Positions 13,983 to 27,300 of a DNA stretch of 64,000 nucleotides are shown here, piece after piece. The first letter of the stretch is position 1. Each line of letters begins with the position of its first letter. The notes beneath the pieces are model-generated. The model was given only the letters and a program-made list of their open reading frames with translations. It searched no databases and had not been told where the DNA came from. Origin of the DNA: Climacteris rufus (lineage: Eukaryota > Chordata > Aves > Passeriformes > Climacteridae); the NCBI GenBank assembly GCA_013398175.1, contig VZRZ01002180.1, positions 558,001-622,000 on the forward strand, given 5' to 3'. The translations under genes were made by a program, and so were the position numbers.

Positions 13983-14964
13983 NNNNNNNNNNNNNNNNNN
14001 NNNNNNNNNNNNNNNNNNNNNNNNNNNNNNNNNNNNNNNNNNNNNNNNNNNNNNNNNNNNNNNNNNNNNNNNNNNNNNNNNNNNNNNNNNNNNNNNNNNN
14101 NNNNNNNNNNNNNNNNNNNNNNNNNNNNNNNNNNNNNNNNNNNNNNNNNNNNNNNNNNNNNNNNNNNNNNNNNNNNNNNNNNNNNNNNNNNNNNNNNNNN
14201 NNNNNNNNNNNNNNNNNNNNNNNNNNNNNNNNNNNNNNNNNNNNNNNNNNNNNNNNNNNNNNNNNNNNNNNNNNNNNNNNNNNNNNNNNNNNNNNNNNNN
14301 NNNNNNNNNNNNNNNNNNNNNNNNNNNNNNNNNNNNNNNNNNNNNNNNNNNNNNNNNNNNNNNNNNNNNNNNNNNNNNNNNNNNNNNNNNNNNNNNNNNN
14401 NNNNNNNNNNNNNNNNNNNNNNNNNNNNNNNNNNNNNNNNNNNNNNNNNNNNNNNNNNNNNNNNNNNNNNNNNNNNNNNNNNNNNNNNNNNNNNNNNNNN
14501 NNNNNNNNNNNNNNNNNNNNNNNNNNNNNNNNNNNNNNNNNNNNNNNNNNNNNNNNNNNNNNNNNNNNNNNNNNNNNNNNNNNNNNNNNNNNNNNNNNNN
14601 NNNNNNNNNNNNNNNNNNNNNNNNNNNNNNNNNNNNNNNNNNNNNNNNNNNNNNNNNNNNNNNNNNNNNNNNNNNNNNNNNNNNNNNNNNNNNNNNNNNN
14701 NNNNNNNNNNNNNNNNNNNNNNNNNNNNNNNNNNNNNNNNNNNNNNNNNNNNNNNNNNNNNNNNNNNNNNNNNNNNNNNNNNNNNNNNNNNNNNNNNNNN
14801 NNNNNNNNNNNNNNNNNNNNNNNNNNNNNNNNNNNNNNNNNNNNNNNNNNNNNNNNNNNNNNNNNNNNNNNNNNNNNNNNNNNNNNNNNNNNNNNNNNNN
14901 NNNNNNNNNNNNNNNNNNNNNNNNNNNNNNNNNNNNNNNNNNNNNNNNNNNNNNNNNNNNNNNN
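13983..14964. other. Assembly gap, 982 N
   Basis: A run of undetermined bases inside the GC-rich STOX2 promoter and 5' UTR. Both flanks are CpG-dense, which suggests that GC bias in sequencing caused the dropout. The stated length may be an estimate. Very long open frames reported across this interval are artefacts of unknown codons. Confidence 0.98.
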
Positions 14965-15013
14965 ACCCCTGACCCATGCTGCGGCGGGAGGAGTAGGCTC
15001 GGGCATCCTCAGG

Positions 15014-15179
15014 ATGAAGAAGACGCGGAGTACGACCTTGCGGCGGGCCTGGCCTAGCTCCGACTTCTCCGACCGGGCCTCAGACCGCATGAGGTCCCGC
15101 AGCGAGAAGGACTACCGACTGCACAAGCACTTCCCCCCAGCTTTCATTTCTCAGACATCACGGGGCTACATGACATCAG
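15014..15179 (+). CDS. STOX2: STOX2 (storkhead-box 2), first coding exon
   Basis: This exon encodes the N-terminus of STOX2, a nuclear protein of the storkhead-box family whose DNA-binding winged-helix domain lies in later exons outside the window. Its paralogue STOX1 has been linked to pre-eclampsia, and STOX2 has been studied in placenta and decidua. The reading starts MKKTRSTTLRRAWPSSDF and ends RGYMTS, 55 codons plus one base. It is rich in Arg, Ser and Lys, and I recognise it as the conserved vertebrate STOX2 start. The ATG has A at -3. The frame stays open upstream into the gap, so an N-terminal extension cannot be excluded, but known orthologues start here. The exon ends cag with intron gtttgt, a phase 1 junction; in the family the next exon completes a Gly codon followed by Asp-Val. 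From memory the human protein differs at about one position (Thr48 here). No frameshift or stop is present. Confidence 0.93.
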
Positions 15180-15315
15180 GTTTGTAACATAATTTGTGTA
15201 TGCGAGAGAGCTTTATTGCGAGGCTGCTGCGGGATGTGTGTCTGGCCGGGAAGGCTGTCTTGGTGGGTATGGAGGGGAGCCTGCGATCGGGAGGCTGAGT
15301 TGTTATGAATAATGT

Positions 15316-15336
15316 AAAAAAAAAAAAAAAAAAAAA
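15316..15336. repeat. Poly-A tract, 21 bases
   Basis: An uninterrupted run of 21 A, about 135 bases inside intron 1. No retroposon body was recognised beside it. Confidence 0.9.
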
Positions 15337-18300
15337 GCATAAATCCACCATTTTGTACCTCTGCAAGATTCACAGCGGGGTCTTCGCAATATGGTGTTTA
15401 AAATCTATTAGGCGAGTGAAATAAATAGAAACGGTTGCAGCTCTGTTGGGGAAGAGCAGACAAAAATGACTGGATCTGCAGAGCATGGAGCCCTTTGCTC
15501 CTTTTGTGCGTAAAAGCATGTGCTGGATATTTACTGCTTCCCCACAGATTCCTCTTTAAATGCAGTTAACTCTAGTTAACTCATCGGGCTTTCGTGTTTT
15601 TCCATTTTGGAAGGGAAAAGGGTTACTTCTGGTTGTAAATGCACTTGCCTTGTTACAGACTCTCCGGGTTTCAGCTGCATGTTTCTACAGTGGCAAGGCA
15701 TGTGTTGGTGAAAATGACTGTAAACACATTTGCATTTGTTTTTTGAGATGTGGAAGGAGACCAGACCTGTGTTTGTGGCGGAACGCACACGTGCATGTAT
15801 ATTCATTTGTCAGTGGCTTCCAAGAAAGGCCGTAGGGAAATAATGGACACTGCACCAACACGTTTGTGCATGGGAAAGAGAAAGCGCAAACAAAACAAAA
15901 AACAGCGCAGGGAAAGGCAGGCATCAGGGAGAGGCTTGGCCTCCGATGGAGTGCTGGTGAGATTTTGGAAAGCCTCAGTACTGTTAGTAGAATCTGCTCC
16001 ATCCTGAAATGCATCTTAATGGCCTTGGAATGAAGACATTTAATAAACACCCAAAAGAAGACTTGGGAAAATGCTGACGGGTAGGGGGCCGGGGGCAGAA
16101 AATCCTGGAAACCTCCTTTGTTGTTCTGCTGCCTGTTTATTGTGATGATAGGACATAACGTTTCATTATTCTGATGGCAAATTCCAATTTATCGTGAAGG
16201 CACGTTTCTCCCTCTGAGGCACAATTTAGTTTGAGTAGGCAGATTCCTTTAAAGGAGAAAAGGAAGGTATTTATAATGCACTACTGAAAACGTCTCCAGC
16301 CCTGTATCCTGTCCCCTCCTGCCCCATTGCTGCTGCAAAGGTTGAGCCAAAGATTGTGGTGATCAGTTATATGCTCACTTTCCTGTCTCCGGCCCTAATA
16401 AATGTATCTCTTTAGGCAGGATTGGTTTCTCATATTTTAAAAATGTCTCGTGACTGTTCTTTCTTTAATGCCTGAATACAAGAGAAATAATTTGCATTTT
16501 ATTGAAAAATCTGCCTGTGTAAGAATATTATGCCATTTTGGCAATTGGTGCTCTGATTTTTTCCCTTTCCTGAGAAGTCACATAGTGAGTAGAAATGACA
16601 AGGATAATTTATGCTTGAACAGCTGAAGAAGAGGAGAATGGTTGTGGTGGTGGAGGGATTGATTTATTCCATTGGTGCTGCAGGACCTGAAAGTGTCTGG
16701 AAAGCTGAATCCAACAATACTGCAAAGATTTTGTTCTGGGTGAACGTTCTGATACTGCCACTGTAAGATACCCTGTGTCAATTCTGTTGAAGTCAGTGGG
16801 TTTTAGGCCTTTCTTTCAGTGTGGAAGCCCATATTTAAAAGAGAAGGAGCTCACGTGAGCATTTTGTGCCAAGTGGAGTGGTTCTTGCTTGTTTTTAATT
16901 CTTCAGGGAGGTGGTCTGGCTCTGTGAAAGCTTTATCTTGGCAAGATTGGTACAATCCAACCAGACAGTCAAACACCAGCAATCTGCAATATCAGATGTG
17001 TCACCGTGCATCTGTTGGCAGATACCTGTGTCCTTGAGGGGTAGGAGGGGAGCACAGAATTTTAATCTGCTGTAGATGTTTTAAAGTTACCTCCAGACTA
17101 AGAATACTTATTTATATATATGGAGCACATCGATTTCAATTGCAACAACTGAAGATGAAGGACAAATGTCATGTTAAGTTTTATTAATTTGCTGAAATTG
17201 TTGGAGGGAGAACACATTGAAAATTAAAATCAGCAACTGTTTGTTGGTTTTGTTGGTTTTTTTTTATTGTTGTTCTTTTTTTTAAACCCCAACAACAACT
17301 TCATAGGCTTTTATCTGGAAACGTAATTGTTCTCTCATGATGGATAGTTGCCACAGTCATTATTTTTGAAGGATCCTTGTCCACTGCCTTTCCAAATATT
17401 AGTTTTGGGAGGAATAGCTGCTGTGTCTAAACACTTCTCACTATACGAAGGAAACTCTCTTCCTTGCAGGAAATCTGTAGGAAGTACTCTGGCATAAAAA
17501 TTGTGGGGATCAGGAATACAAATACTTTCTTTGTCACCAAGAATGTTGTAGGGGAGAAAGTGCCCTGAAACACATGGGCTTTTCAGAGGGCTGCATTCTG
17601 TTTATCCAACCATTTAACCTCATCACCATTAGCATTGTTGTGGTTATCTTTTAATTAAAAGCCTCATTGTTTGGGATGGGGGTGGAGGGTGGGAAAGAAA
17701 CCTTGGGGTTTTGCCTCAATTACTATGCTTGGGGAAATATGGAAAAGCATACAACCAAACAACCTTCAGCAAGATGCTAAAAAGCTTGAAGTGTTAACAT
17801 TCAAGTGTGCCTGAACTGAGCATGGAGGAGCTATATATATATTTCTTTCAGCACAGGGAAATACTGAATAATGGTGTTGCAGTCAATGCCATGGTGTTTT
17901 GTATGAGGAAAATACAGTCTCTGAGCAGAACCATGTTTATGATGAAAGTGCAAACCTCATGCTAGAGTGGTGAAGCACGTCTGATTTTAAGCAGTCTTTT
18001 CAGTAAAACTGGGTGAGGACCAGTTTGATATTTGCTTGATTTGAAGCAGCATTGGTGGCTGGCCAGTCACATTTTCAATACTCAGGGAACAAACTGCCCA
18101 TAATTATAGAAAATTGATGCAGATGCAATTCATATGAAATCTAAAGATTGTTTGACAGATGAATGGAGATGGAAGTAAGAAGGGAAAAAAGCAGACAATT
18201 TAGAAAATCACACATTTTTGCTTCTGAATAATCTCTTGATACGTGCTATTAAATAGGCTGTACTCCAGGGTTTCTTTAGGCCTCCTAGCAACCACTAGGT

Positions 18301-21300
18301 TCAAAGGCCATGCAAGGAGTTCATTGTTCATGCAGAATATTAATTTCCCAGTGGAGGACTGTCTTGGAGAAAAAACACTGAAAAAGAAAATTACAACAAT
18401 GTAAAGCTTTGACCTTGCGTGAAAAGAGACACTGAAAAGTTTGAATCTGGTACAATTCATACACATTACTGAAAGGGGGGAAATATACTTTAAGTTTTTG
18501 ATATATTACTGCTTAATTCAAGGGAAAATAAAGAAATCATATCCGACTGCCAAGCAGGATAAAACTTAATGCAACTTAGGAGGTCTCCAAACAGTTAAAT
18601 GAAATAGTATATATAGCTGTTAAAATGTTGGAAGCTTCTTGCTTTTTTTCCTTTTTTTCCTAACTACAAAAGCAAATCCTGGATTTTGTTTTAGCAGAGA
18701 GAGGAGTTGCACCCTCTGATTGACCCAGCCATTAAATGTTACCAGAACTGAGTAACACTCTTGCAAGAAATAACTTTTTCTGCAGCCTTTCTTCAGTTGC
18801 TTTAATTGACAATTTTAGTGTTGCAGGTAACATGTCAGTTTGAGATGGAGGTGTGGTGTTGGGTAACAGTCTAACACACACAGCAAGAATGAATGCTGAA
18901 GAGCTTTCTACAATGGTAAAAACTAATATCAGAGCATGGTCATTTGAAGGTTACCTTCTGCAAAGTATGCAATTACTTCATTGCTCTTTGCTTTACAGTT
19001 TCCTTGCAGAGGTTTCAGTCCTCCAAAGTTGAAGATTAAAATTCAGTCTCGGTGTTGCCTGCTGTTACTGGAGTTTGATTACTAAGTTGAAGCAGAAGGG
19101 AAAGGAGAGAAGTATGTAACCCTGCTATCCAACTGATGGTATCTGTATGCAAATTAAAATTTGGATAGGAAGGAGGAAAAGATAACCTCATTCTCTCTTT
19201 CAGAAATGTTTGATGGAAGGTCTAGGACAAACTGCAACTCCTTGAACAGTAGGAAAGGTCTTGGGAGTCATTTGAGCAAATTTGAGAGTCCTAAGTATCT
19301 TTTTGTTTAAGCTTGAACCTCTAACACTAAAAATTAGTATTTGGAGGTAACTACACAGGGACCGAAGAACTCAGTTTAATGTAATTGAGAAGTGACAGAT
19401 ACACGCAAAATTCATTCAGTTGTCCTGTCCCTTAATTCAGTTATCTAAAGGAACATGTTCTAGCTTGAAAGCAGCTATATTGTAATTAATATTTAATTGA
19501 ATAATCACTATTACATCACCTTTTTTTTTTTTTTAATTGTGGTATTAAGAAACACCTTCTCATTCATCTTCTTAACAGTAATGTGATCTCTTTGCTTCCC
19601 TGAATTCTGAGTAGTTTAGTTTCTTCGGCCAGAGAACCAGCCCAGTACTGGCACAGTAAAAACTGAGTGTGTAGGTCAGTGGCTACTAGGACTAGCTTTG
19701 CCTCCTGGATCTTGCTCTGTCTCCTTTGCTTCAGTCTGTGGTGAACTGGTGAACTCCAAGAGGGTCATTCTGTTCAGTGACTTCAGGGGCTGTGCTTGCT
19801 TTATTGCTGTTGGGCTCACTGTGTCTTTCCAGTCCCTTTTGGTCTCTGGCATCCTTGACAGTGAATCATGAGCTTTCACTGCATCCTGATCATGGGGAAG
19901 GGCCTAAATGTGCTCTGTCTTCAGACCACAAACTTGGTTCAAGTGCATGGACCAGTCATTTTTGCACAGTTTCTTCTTCCTCTGGTTTTTGTTCTCCTCT
20001 GGTTTCTTGTCTAAAAGAATACAAAAGACAAGCTTTTCTCTCCTTCTGTAGAGCCCTGTTTTTCATTCCCACAGTTGCATGTGCAGTGTTAACTCACAGT
20101 GCTGTGCCCATGCCTGTGTGTTATGTCACATATATGCCTGCTCCTTGCCCACCAGATACCAGGACAGTTTCTGCACACCCATGACTTCACTTTTAGCCCG
20201 AGCTGTGGGCAGTGTCCTGAGCACTGCTTAGGCATTCAACTGACCAAACTGCAGTCGAGTACCTGTTGCTCTCCCTGGCTTTTGTGACTGACAAGCACGG
20301 GGATCCAGAGCATCTTTTTCCTTCATGGCATTAGAAGTAAAATCAAAGAGGAATGAAGAAACAGAAGACTGTGTGTGTGCCTATCTTACCTAGACCTGTT
20401 CATGTTTCTGTCTCTGTTCGAAGCACTCAGCCTTGCAGGGCTAAGTTTCAGGTTATTTTTCCTCCCTAGCCTCTTGCTCCTGCTTGCATTCAAAGTCCCT
20501 GTGTTCTCTCTGCTCGTTTGCTTGGACCTTTGGCCAGGTTGGGGTGCACAGAGGTGCTCCAGGATCAGGTCACCAAAGGTTGTCACTGGCATTTGTACAG
20601 AAGTGTCAGTATGAATCTGAAGACGTTTCTAGGTGTGTTTTCTGATAGTCCTGGGATTGAAGTAATTTTTCTATATGCACACTAGGTATCATGATAGACT
20701 ACAGGAAGCTCCTCTCTCAAGAATAGATAAGGGTTCAAAACAAACACAGTACTGATTCATTACAAATAACTCCCAGTCTTTCACAGGTGTAGAAGTTACA
20801 CTCTGTTAGCAACACTTGATAAACCTGAAGGGTGTTGAATATCTTGCCATTTTGGAATTGAATAGCAGCCACATCTTTGCAAAATGCATTACTTGTTGGA
20901 GAGGGCTGAAATGTGAGGATTTTGCAGATCACCTAGGGTTAGGCCGATGACCTGCTCAGTTGTGAGCAACAATAGGCCTTCATTTGTATGCTAGAATGTT
21001 CATCCCAGAGTAAACTACCATCTTTGTAACATTCTTTGCACAGTTTAAAGATGTGTAAGTACAATCAGGTATGAAGACTAGAAAGATGATATTTTGCCAA
21101 GCATGTTGTAGAAATCCTCCAAAAACTGGTGTTTCTTTTCAGTTTTCTGGGAAGCTTCTTTAGAGTGTCTCTGCTTTATAACCCATAGCAGGTTGTCAAA
21201 TAAAAATAGAATAGAATAAAATAGAAATAGAATAGAATAAAAAATAAAATAAAATCAACGTCCAAACTCTGGGCTGTGACTCAAGGAAAGCAGTACTGAA

Positions 21301-24300
21301 AAAAAATTTAAAGGCACAGTTACTCTTGGATCCCCCTCAGCTTGCTTTTATTGGAAGTGTTTGGAAGTAGGCAGACATCATCAGAACCATGATCAAAAAT
21401 TGTCAGCTAATTTAGAGCTTGTGTAAGAATTGCTAAATAATACAATATTAATGATATTTGTTTTTTTTTTCCTTGAAAAACATGATACTTTGCATTGTTT
21501 TAAATGAAAAAAACTAACATTAAATTTCTGAAACTGGATGTCTGATGGTTTTGGTTGTATAGATGTCAATCTGAGCCTAAAAATACAGATTGCGTCTTGT
21601 AAGAAGTTTGTGAAGTCTAATTAATACTTCATGCAATTCTGTCTAACCATGGGGTTTAATCTTTGTTGGAAGAGGGGAAAAAGGACAGTGACCATTAAAA
21701 CTGAGACCTGAGTGCCTGAACTTAAACTGAATACTTTCATTTATAGGTCTTTTTTTCTAGATGAATTAAATAAGACAATAAACAGAAACAAGGGTTAAAA
21801 GCTTTTCTAAAAGTCTCAGGAAATTGTGCTTCTGTACTTGTTCTTGGAGACTTTTTGGTATCAAGGCCAGTGGCAACCAGAGTAGTCCTGGGGAAAATGC
21901 TTGAATACTGAAGTTGCAAAAATCTCCCAAACCTGTGTTTGTTGCTCCTGAGTGAGTGCCTCTAGCAGTGAAGGGGTCTGAAAGTTGTTTATAGCTACTG
22001 GCTTCCTTTTTTCAGCACATTTTATCGAGTTGGCTGCTCTACTGATGCTGTTTTGTATCTCACTCTTGGATGACATATAGGTGCTGGAATTATCTTGCTC
22101 AAATTGACTGTGGAGGAGAGGGGAGGGGGGAAAGAAAAAAGGAAGACCTGGCTTTACAGCAAGTATATTTTGGGCATGCAGCATGATGGAGTGGGTAGAG
22201 CAGTCTAGTTTAGACAGAATCTTGATCTGTACTGGCAGCTTTTAAACCGACTGCAAAAGGTAACAGAAACAAGAAAACTTGATTTTCAACAGGCTTGAAT
22301 TCATTATAAAAAGGATAGCAACTTTCCTCTTTCCTTCCTTCAAAGAGAGATTAAAATCACTGGGTTTGAAAGTTAGGAGGTGAGGGAGGTATTCCCACTG
22401 GTATCAGTCATTGACTTTGTTTTCCTGGTTACTTTTAACAGTTTCTGCAGTTCCCTGCACTTGGATTGTAATCTGTTCAGTAGAACTGTCTCCTTTGTTT
22501 TATACTGTAATATTGCAAAATAGGATCCTTCACAAAAAAGATCCTTTCTCAACCCAGGCTTTGATTTGGTAATGGTGGGTAAGAGCAGACATCCAAAAAT
22601 TGCTGTGTTCAGTGTGAACATAGCAGTCCTCATTCTGCAAGTGAAATCCTGTGTTCAGATCAACATTTGGTTGCCACTGTGTTCTTAGAATTTTCTATCT
22701 CACCTTCCTGCAAACTGAAAAAGAGAGCCTGTTTTTAATACCAGCAGTAAATGATGTGGAATGAGTGTTATTTGGTACTGTTATCACTTCTACCTTGTCA
22801 AGCAGCTCCTCACAACCCAAATGAGTTCTGTTTGTCATCAAATTGTAGATGATGTGATTCCTATAATTTTTAAAGTGTGGGAGTGTTTCATGTTGCTTTA
22901 GTGGGAAACACTGTCTGCAGGAGATAGCTACAAATGTTCAATTTATTAGAAATTTCAAGTTGTGATATTGAAAAAACAGATCTCAGTGTTTTTATTGGAT
23001 TTGATAGGGTGTGAAAGCAGTAGAGTAAGAATGACCTGTACTTGAGGAACTGCTTTTATTTTGTGGACTTTATGTGGGTATTTGGGTATTGTGAAAAAGA
23101 ATGAAGGAAAAGTTGATTGTCTTTATACTAGGTCTTTTTATTTAACTGAAGGAGCAAGAATCTTTTCAAAAGGGGCAGCTTGCAAGTCTTTAATTTTGCA
23201 TCTGTTTTGTAAAGTTACTCCTAACTTCTGTTTCTGTGTGATACATTAGAGGTATATGCAGTACATTGCATTCAGCTTCCCGCTCTAAGCAATTAAGCAG
23301 TAACTGCTTCTGTTTAGCAGAGCAGTTTTTTCTTTTCAAAAGTTGGTCCAGATAACCTAGATGCACTGTAGCCCTCTCTCTTCCTATGTTTTACTGGCCA
23401 TGGGGTTTTATTTTGAAAAGCATGTCTAACATGAGAGTAGAACAGGCTCCTGAACATAATTGTCCTCTTTCCAAACATGATCAAGAGTGCAGGTGCAGTT
23501 TGGCTGGGGTGCTGGAACTGAAGGAATCTGAGAATGTCTTCTTGTGTTTGAATACTGTCCTCACTATGGTATTTGTGTCAGTGAAGGATCTTGCACACCC
23601 ACTGTTGAGGTGCCAGTAGTGAGAAATCTGCATGTAATGATTGCAAAGCACCTTTTCTAGTTACTATTTTCTTTCCCAACTACATTATTTAAAGAAAAAG
23701 AAACCTGAATGGCTCTTTTCAGAGAATTTGGCCTTCACGTTATGAGGCTTGAAGACTATAATAGACAATTCAGAAATACTTACTTAATGTACGGAAAAGG
23801 CAAAGTTCAGTATGAAAGCTGAGTTCATCATAACACAGGAAGCTGTGCTGGAAAAACCTAGATTGTATAAACTAGTTTGCTTGCCCATTTGTGTTCTTTT
23901 AATTTCCTCCATAATTTCCTATGAATTTCCTGTTGATGACCTGTGACCTAGATTGTGGATGAACTTCTGACCATATGTGATAATGTTGTAAATGCCATAA
24001 ATTGGACTGTTTATCCTATAAGCCAGTAAAGATGATGTACTAAATTTCATTGTGATACTTTGCCTCATAAATTTTCACAGCATTTCAGAGTGAAGTACCA
24101 TTCTTCATTGTCAGAGGACGTTTTCAATTCTGCTCTCTTGAGAATTTACATTCTTTGACCATACCATGACCTATTTCACTCCATGTAAGCCTTAAACTAA
24201 ATATTTTTTTAAAGAGAGTGAAACGGAAATATTTTTTACAAAGTTTTCTTCAGATTTATGTGCTTTTGGGTGTAATTACTGCATTGCTGGCTGGGTGAGT

Positions 24301-27300
24301 AGAGTGGCCAGGAACTTCAGAGAAGTTTATTTGCTTTAACGTGAAGTTTGGAACAGCTGAACCTCCACCTGTAAACTGGGCACGTCTGCAGCCCATCTCT
24401 TTTAAGAGATGGAGAACAAATACCAGTGGCCATGGAAAGTTCACCCAAGTCCCAAGTGATCCCTCAGCCTCTGGTTTCAGGGCAGTTTTACTGATGAAGA
24501 GATGGGATCACAGGTCGAGCAGCGTGCCTAGCTGTTTGTCTGTGCACTGACCTCCTCCCTTTGCTCTAGTCCAGTCAAAAATTATGAATAAAGGAAATCT
24601 ATCTTTGGGGAATATTTAGGGGTTCGTAATATGTTACAAACAGGCCTCTAGTCTCTGCTTGCATTATGGATGGATGTAGTTAATATTCTTGCTCTTTGGA
24701 TACAAATGTTCCATAAGCATTGAATTATCAAGAGTGAAATGTTGAAATTGTATTTGCATGGGATATCTGCATAGGAATGGATCTGATTGAAATGTTTTTA
24801 CAGAACAGAGAAGCAAAAAATGGTTTTCTGCTTTTTTTTTTTTCCATCCAGCTCTAATGAAGTCTCAGTTTTTCAACAACTTCTTCAAATTTCTCTGGAA
24901 AAATACATATTTCTAAATAAAACATTTCACAGTTTTTGTTTTTTGCTAAAATCATGAGGCATTTTCCTCTCAGTCAATCTTAGGTTCAGTTTGTGTAATT
25001 ATTTTAATTGCAGAAATGTTCTTCGGTAACCATGGGTGTAAAATTCAGGCACGTTTTAGAAACCTCACTTTAAAATTCATGTTCTTAACTATCTTTTTTC
25101 ACAAGAGGTTGGAGTAGCTATATGAGGTGTTGTTTATTTTAGACCATATACAATAACTTTTCTTCAGACATGTGGTCAGCCAGTTTGCCTGTTGTGCAGC
25201 ACGGTGAAACATCATTTATGTAAGTTTCTTAAATTTGATACATTGCAAGCCTGTGCTCTGTGAGTGTGTGCTAATGGTTCTACATGAGAATGTACCTGAA
25301 GTCCCCAACGGTCTGACTCTGTCCTTTAGTAGGAAAAGTGCACAAAGGTTTGGTTGACTATTCAGGTGGGAAATCTTAACGCACAGCACAGCTCGTGCTC
25401 TTTCCATGAGCAATGCATGTACCCACCTCTCTCGCACATATTTTTTGCTTGCATAGGACAATTGGAAAGGCTGAGGAGGATGTAGCTGTAACTGCTGAGC
25501 AATGCTCCCTTTTAATTCAGGTCTGCCTTTGAATAAGGGCCACAGATTGGACAGCTAGAGAAACTGGGACAGGTTTACCAGAAACAAGGGCGGGTGTGAT
25601 GGCAGAGAACAAAAAGAGGAGTCGTGGGCAGAGTTGCTGTTCTGCCAGAGAAGGCTCATGTTCTTGTGTCCTGGTCACGAGAAATATGCTTCACTTACAC
25701 CAGCTTACAATTAGATTTCAATTTGTCATTTAAGTGGCTGTTTTTAAATCAGGACTGTTGCTCCTTCACTTGCATATCTCTGAGCTCATTTCAAAGGCTA
25801 ATAATTGATACAACTTTTCTTCTGCCTACCAGATGATAATCTTGTTCAGTTTTTATCCCAGTGCTGATTGTTCCAAACAGAGCAACAGGCTCTACAGTAT
25901 AGTACACTCGGGTTTTCATAGTTGTTCTTTTTTATCCCAACAGCGATCCCTTTTTCACACCCACAAGCAATGTACTTAAGTAAAATGAAGTGTTTCACTG
26001 TAGCTTGCATTTAGAGTTAAATCATGAAAAGGTAAGTTGAAAGAGTTGAGGTAAAAAGCTCTACCTGCCTGTGTCATCATAATTCATTCACTAATGGATG
26101 TGGCAGTTGAATAGGATGGTGTGTATCAAGCAGTGACCAAGCATTCAAAATGGTGCTGATACTGAATTTTACTAGGGGGTTGGTGTCAAACCAAGCTTTG
26201 TCAGTGCTAGGTGTGTCAAAATTGTGTGATGGCACAGCTGCCCATGCGAAGTGTCATTTTACCTCTAATAGCAAATTAACTGCAAACCCAGCTTTTCAGA
26301 TCAGAGCATTTGGCCTCTTGTACTCCTAAATGGATGCATGCACGTGATTGCTGTGCATAACTTTGGGAGAGCTATTTTGTTATGGGGGATCAGCAAGGAG
26401 GAAAAAAAAAATCTAAAACCTGCTCTGGTATACACTGCCATTCGGTAACAGTTCTGGATGATGTTTTTCCAGCAAGAGCTGGGAGGAGTGTGGGATTTTT
26501 TTTTTCTTTTTTTTACCACAAATGAGAATCTAAGAGTAGCTGTGCCATTTAAGACCCAGGTCTGTCTTGCCCACTCTGCTGTGTCCAACTATAGCCACAA
26601 ACAAATGCCTAAGGAAGTGGAAGGAGAAAACAAGTGTATGGGTTCTCCACCCAGCATGTTTCCCATCCTTTGCCAGTTGGTTCAGGCAATACAATTTGTT
26701 GAGCAGTTTTCAGCATGTTTTGCTTGCAGGTACACTCCGTGATACCAGACAGCGCTAGGGAAGTGACAACTGCTCCCCTTGCATGCAGGGAGCTGCCCTG
26801 GGGCAGCCCCAAGTTGTGTGCATTGTCAATAGTAAACTTGTCTTAGGTCTCATCCTGTCCTCTTTTGTAGCTTTTCTCAATAATGAGGAGTATTCACACA
26901 TGTGAAGGAGGTTTTGAGGTTCTTGGTATTTTTGGTGGTAGAAGCACAGCAGATCAGCTGTTAGGCCAAGAGGCAATATTAGTCCCATCTCCACAAACAC
27001 AATAGACACATTCCAGATTCCTGTAACTGGGATATTAATAGGATTCGTCATCACGCATTCTCTTCTGAAGTCATGAAAGAAGCATTTGTTAATTATTCCT
27101 GTAATTCCATTTACTCCTCCTTTCATGTAATTTTCTTTCCTTAGTTCCTTCCTTTGCTTTCCTTTCCCTCTGAATTCTGGGCCTCATGAGCCATCTCGTC
27201 TTGCAGGTGACACATGCCTAGATGAAAGGCTTGCATTAAGCAGGAGTTTCTTGTTATATCAACTCTTGACATTCCAAAAATGTCAACTCCTGATTCAAAT

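Larger units (their letters stand above)
13735..15179 (+). promoter_or_regulatory. STOX2: CpG island spanning the STOX2 promoter and first coding exon
   Basis: The base composition changes sharply at about 13735 to very GC-rich, CpG-dense sequence. It stays so up to the gap at 13983 and resumes at 14965 through the start of coding exon 1, falling off after the splice donor at 15180. GC-box-like stretches such as gggggcggga occur near 13863. An island of this type at the first exon is the usual arrangement for a developmental regulator. The transcription start cannot be placed because the central 982 bases are unknown. Confidence 0.8.

Noticed and set aside
13703..15187. Several open frames of 400 to 452 codons on both strands
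   Set aside because: They exist only because unknown bases in the 982-base gap do not create stops. Only the STOX2 frame from 15014 has independent support.
19777..20184. 135-codon + frame with a signal-peptide-like hydrophobic start
   Set aside because: It starts at GTG, has no splice or promoter context and no recognisable domain; it is probably chance.
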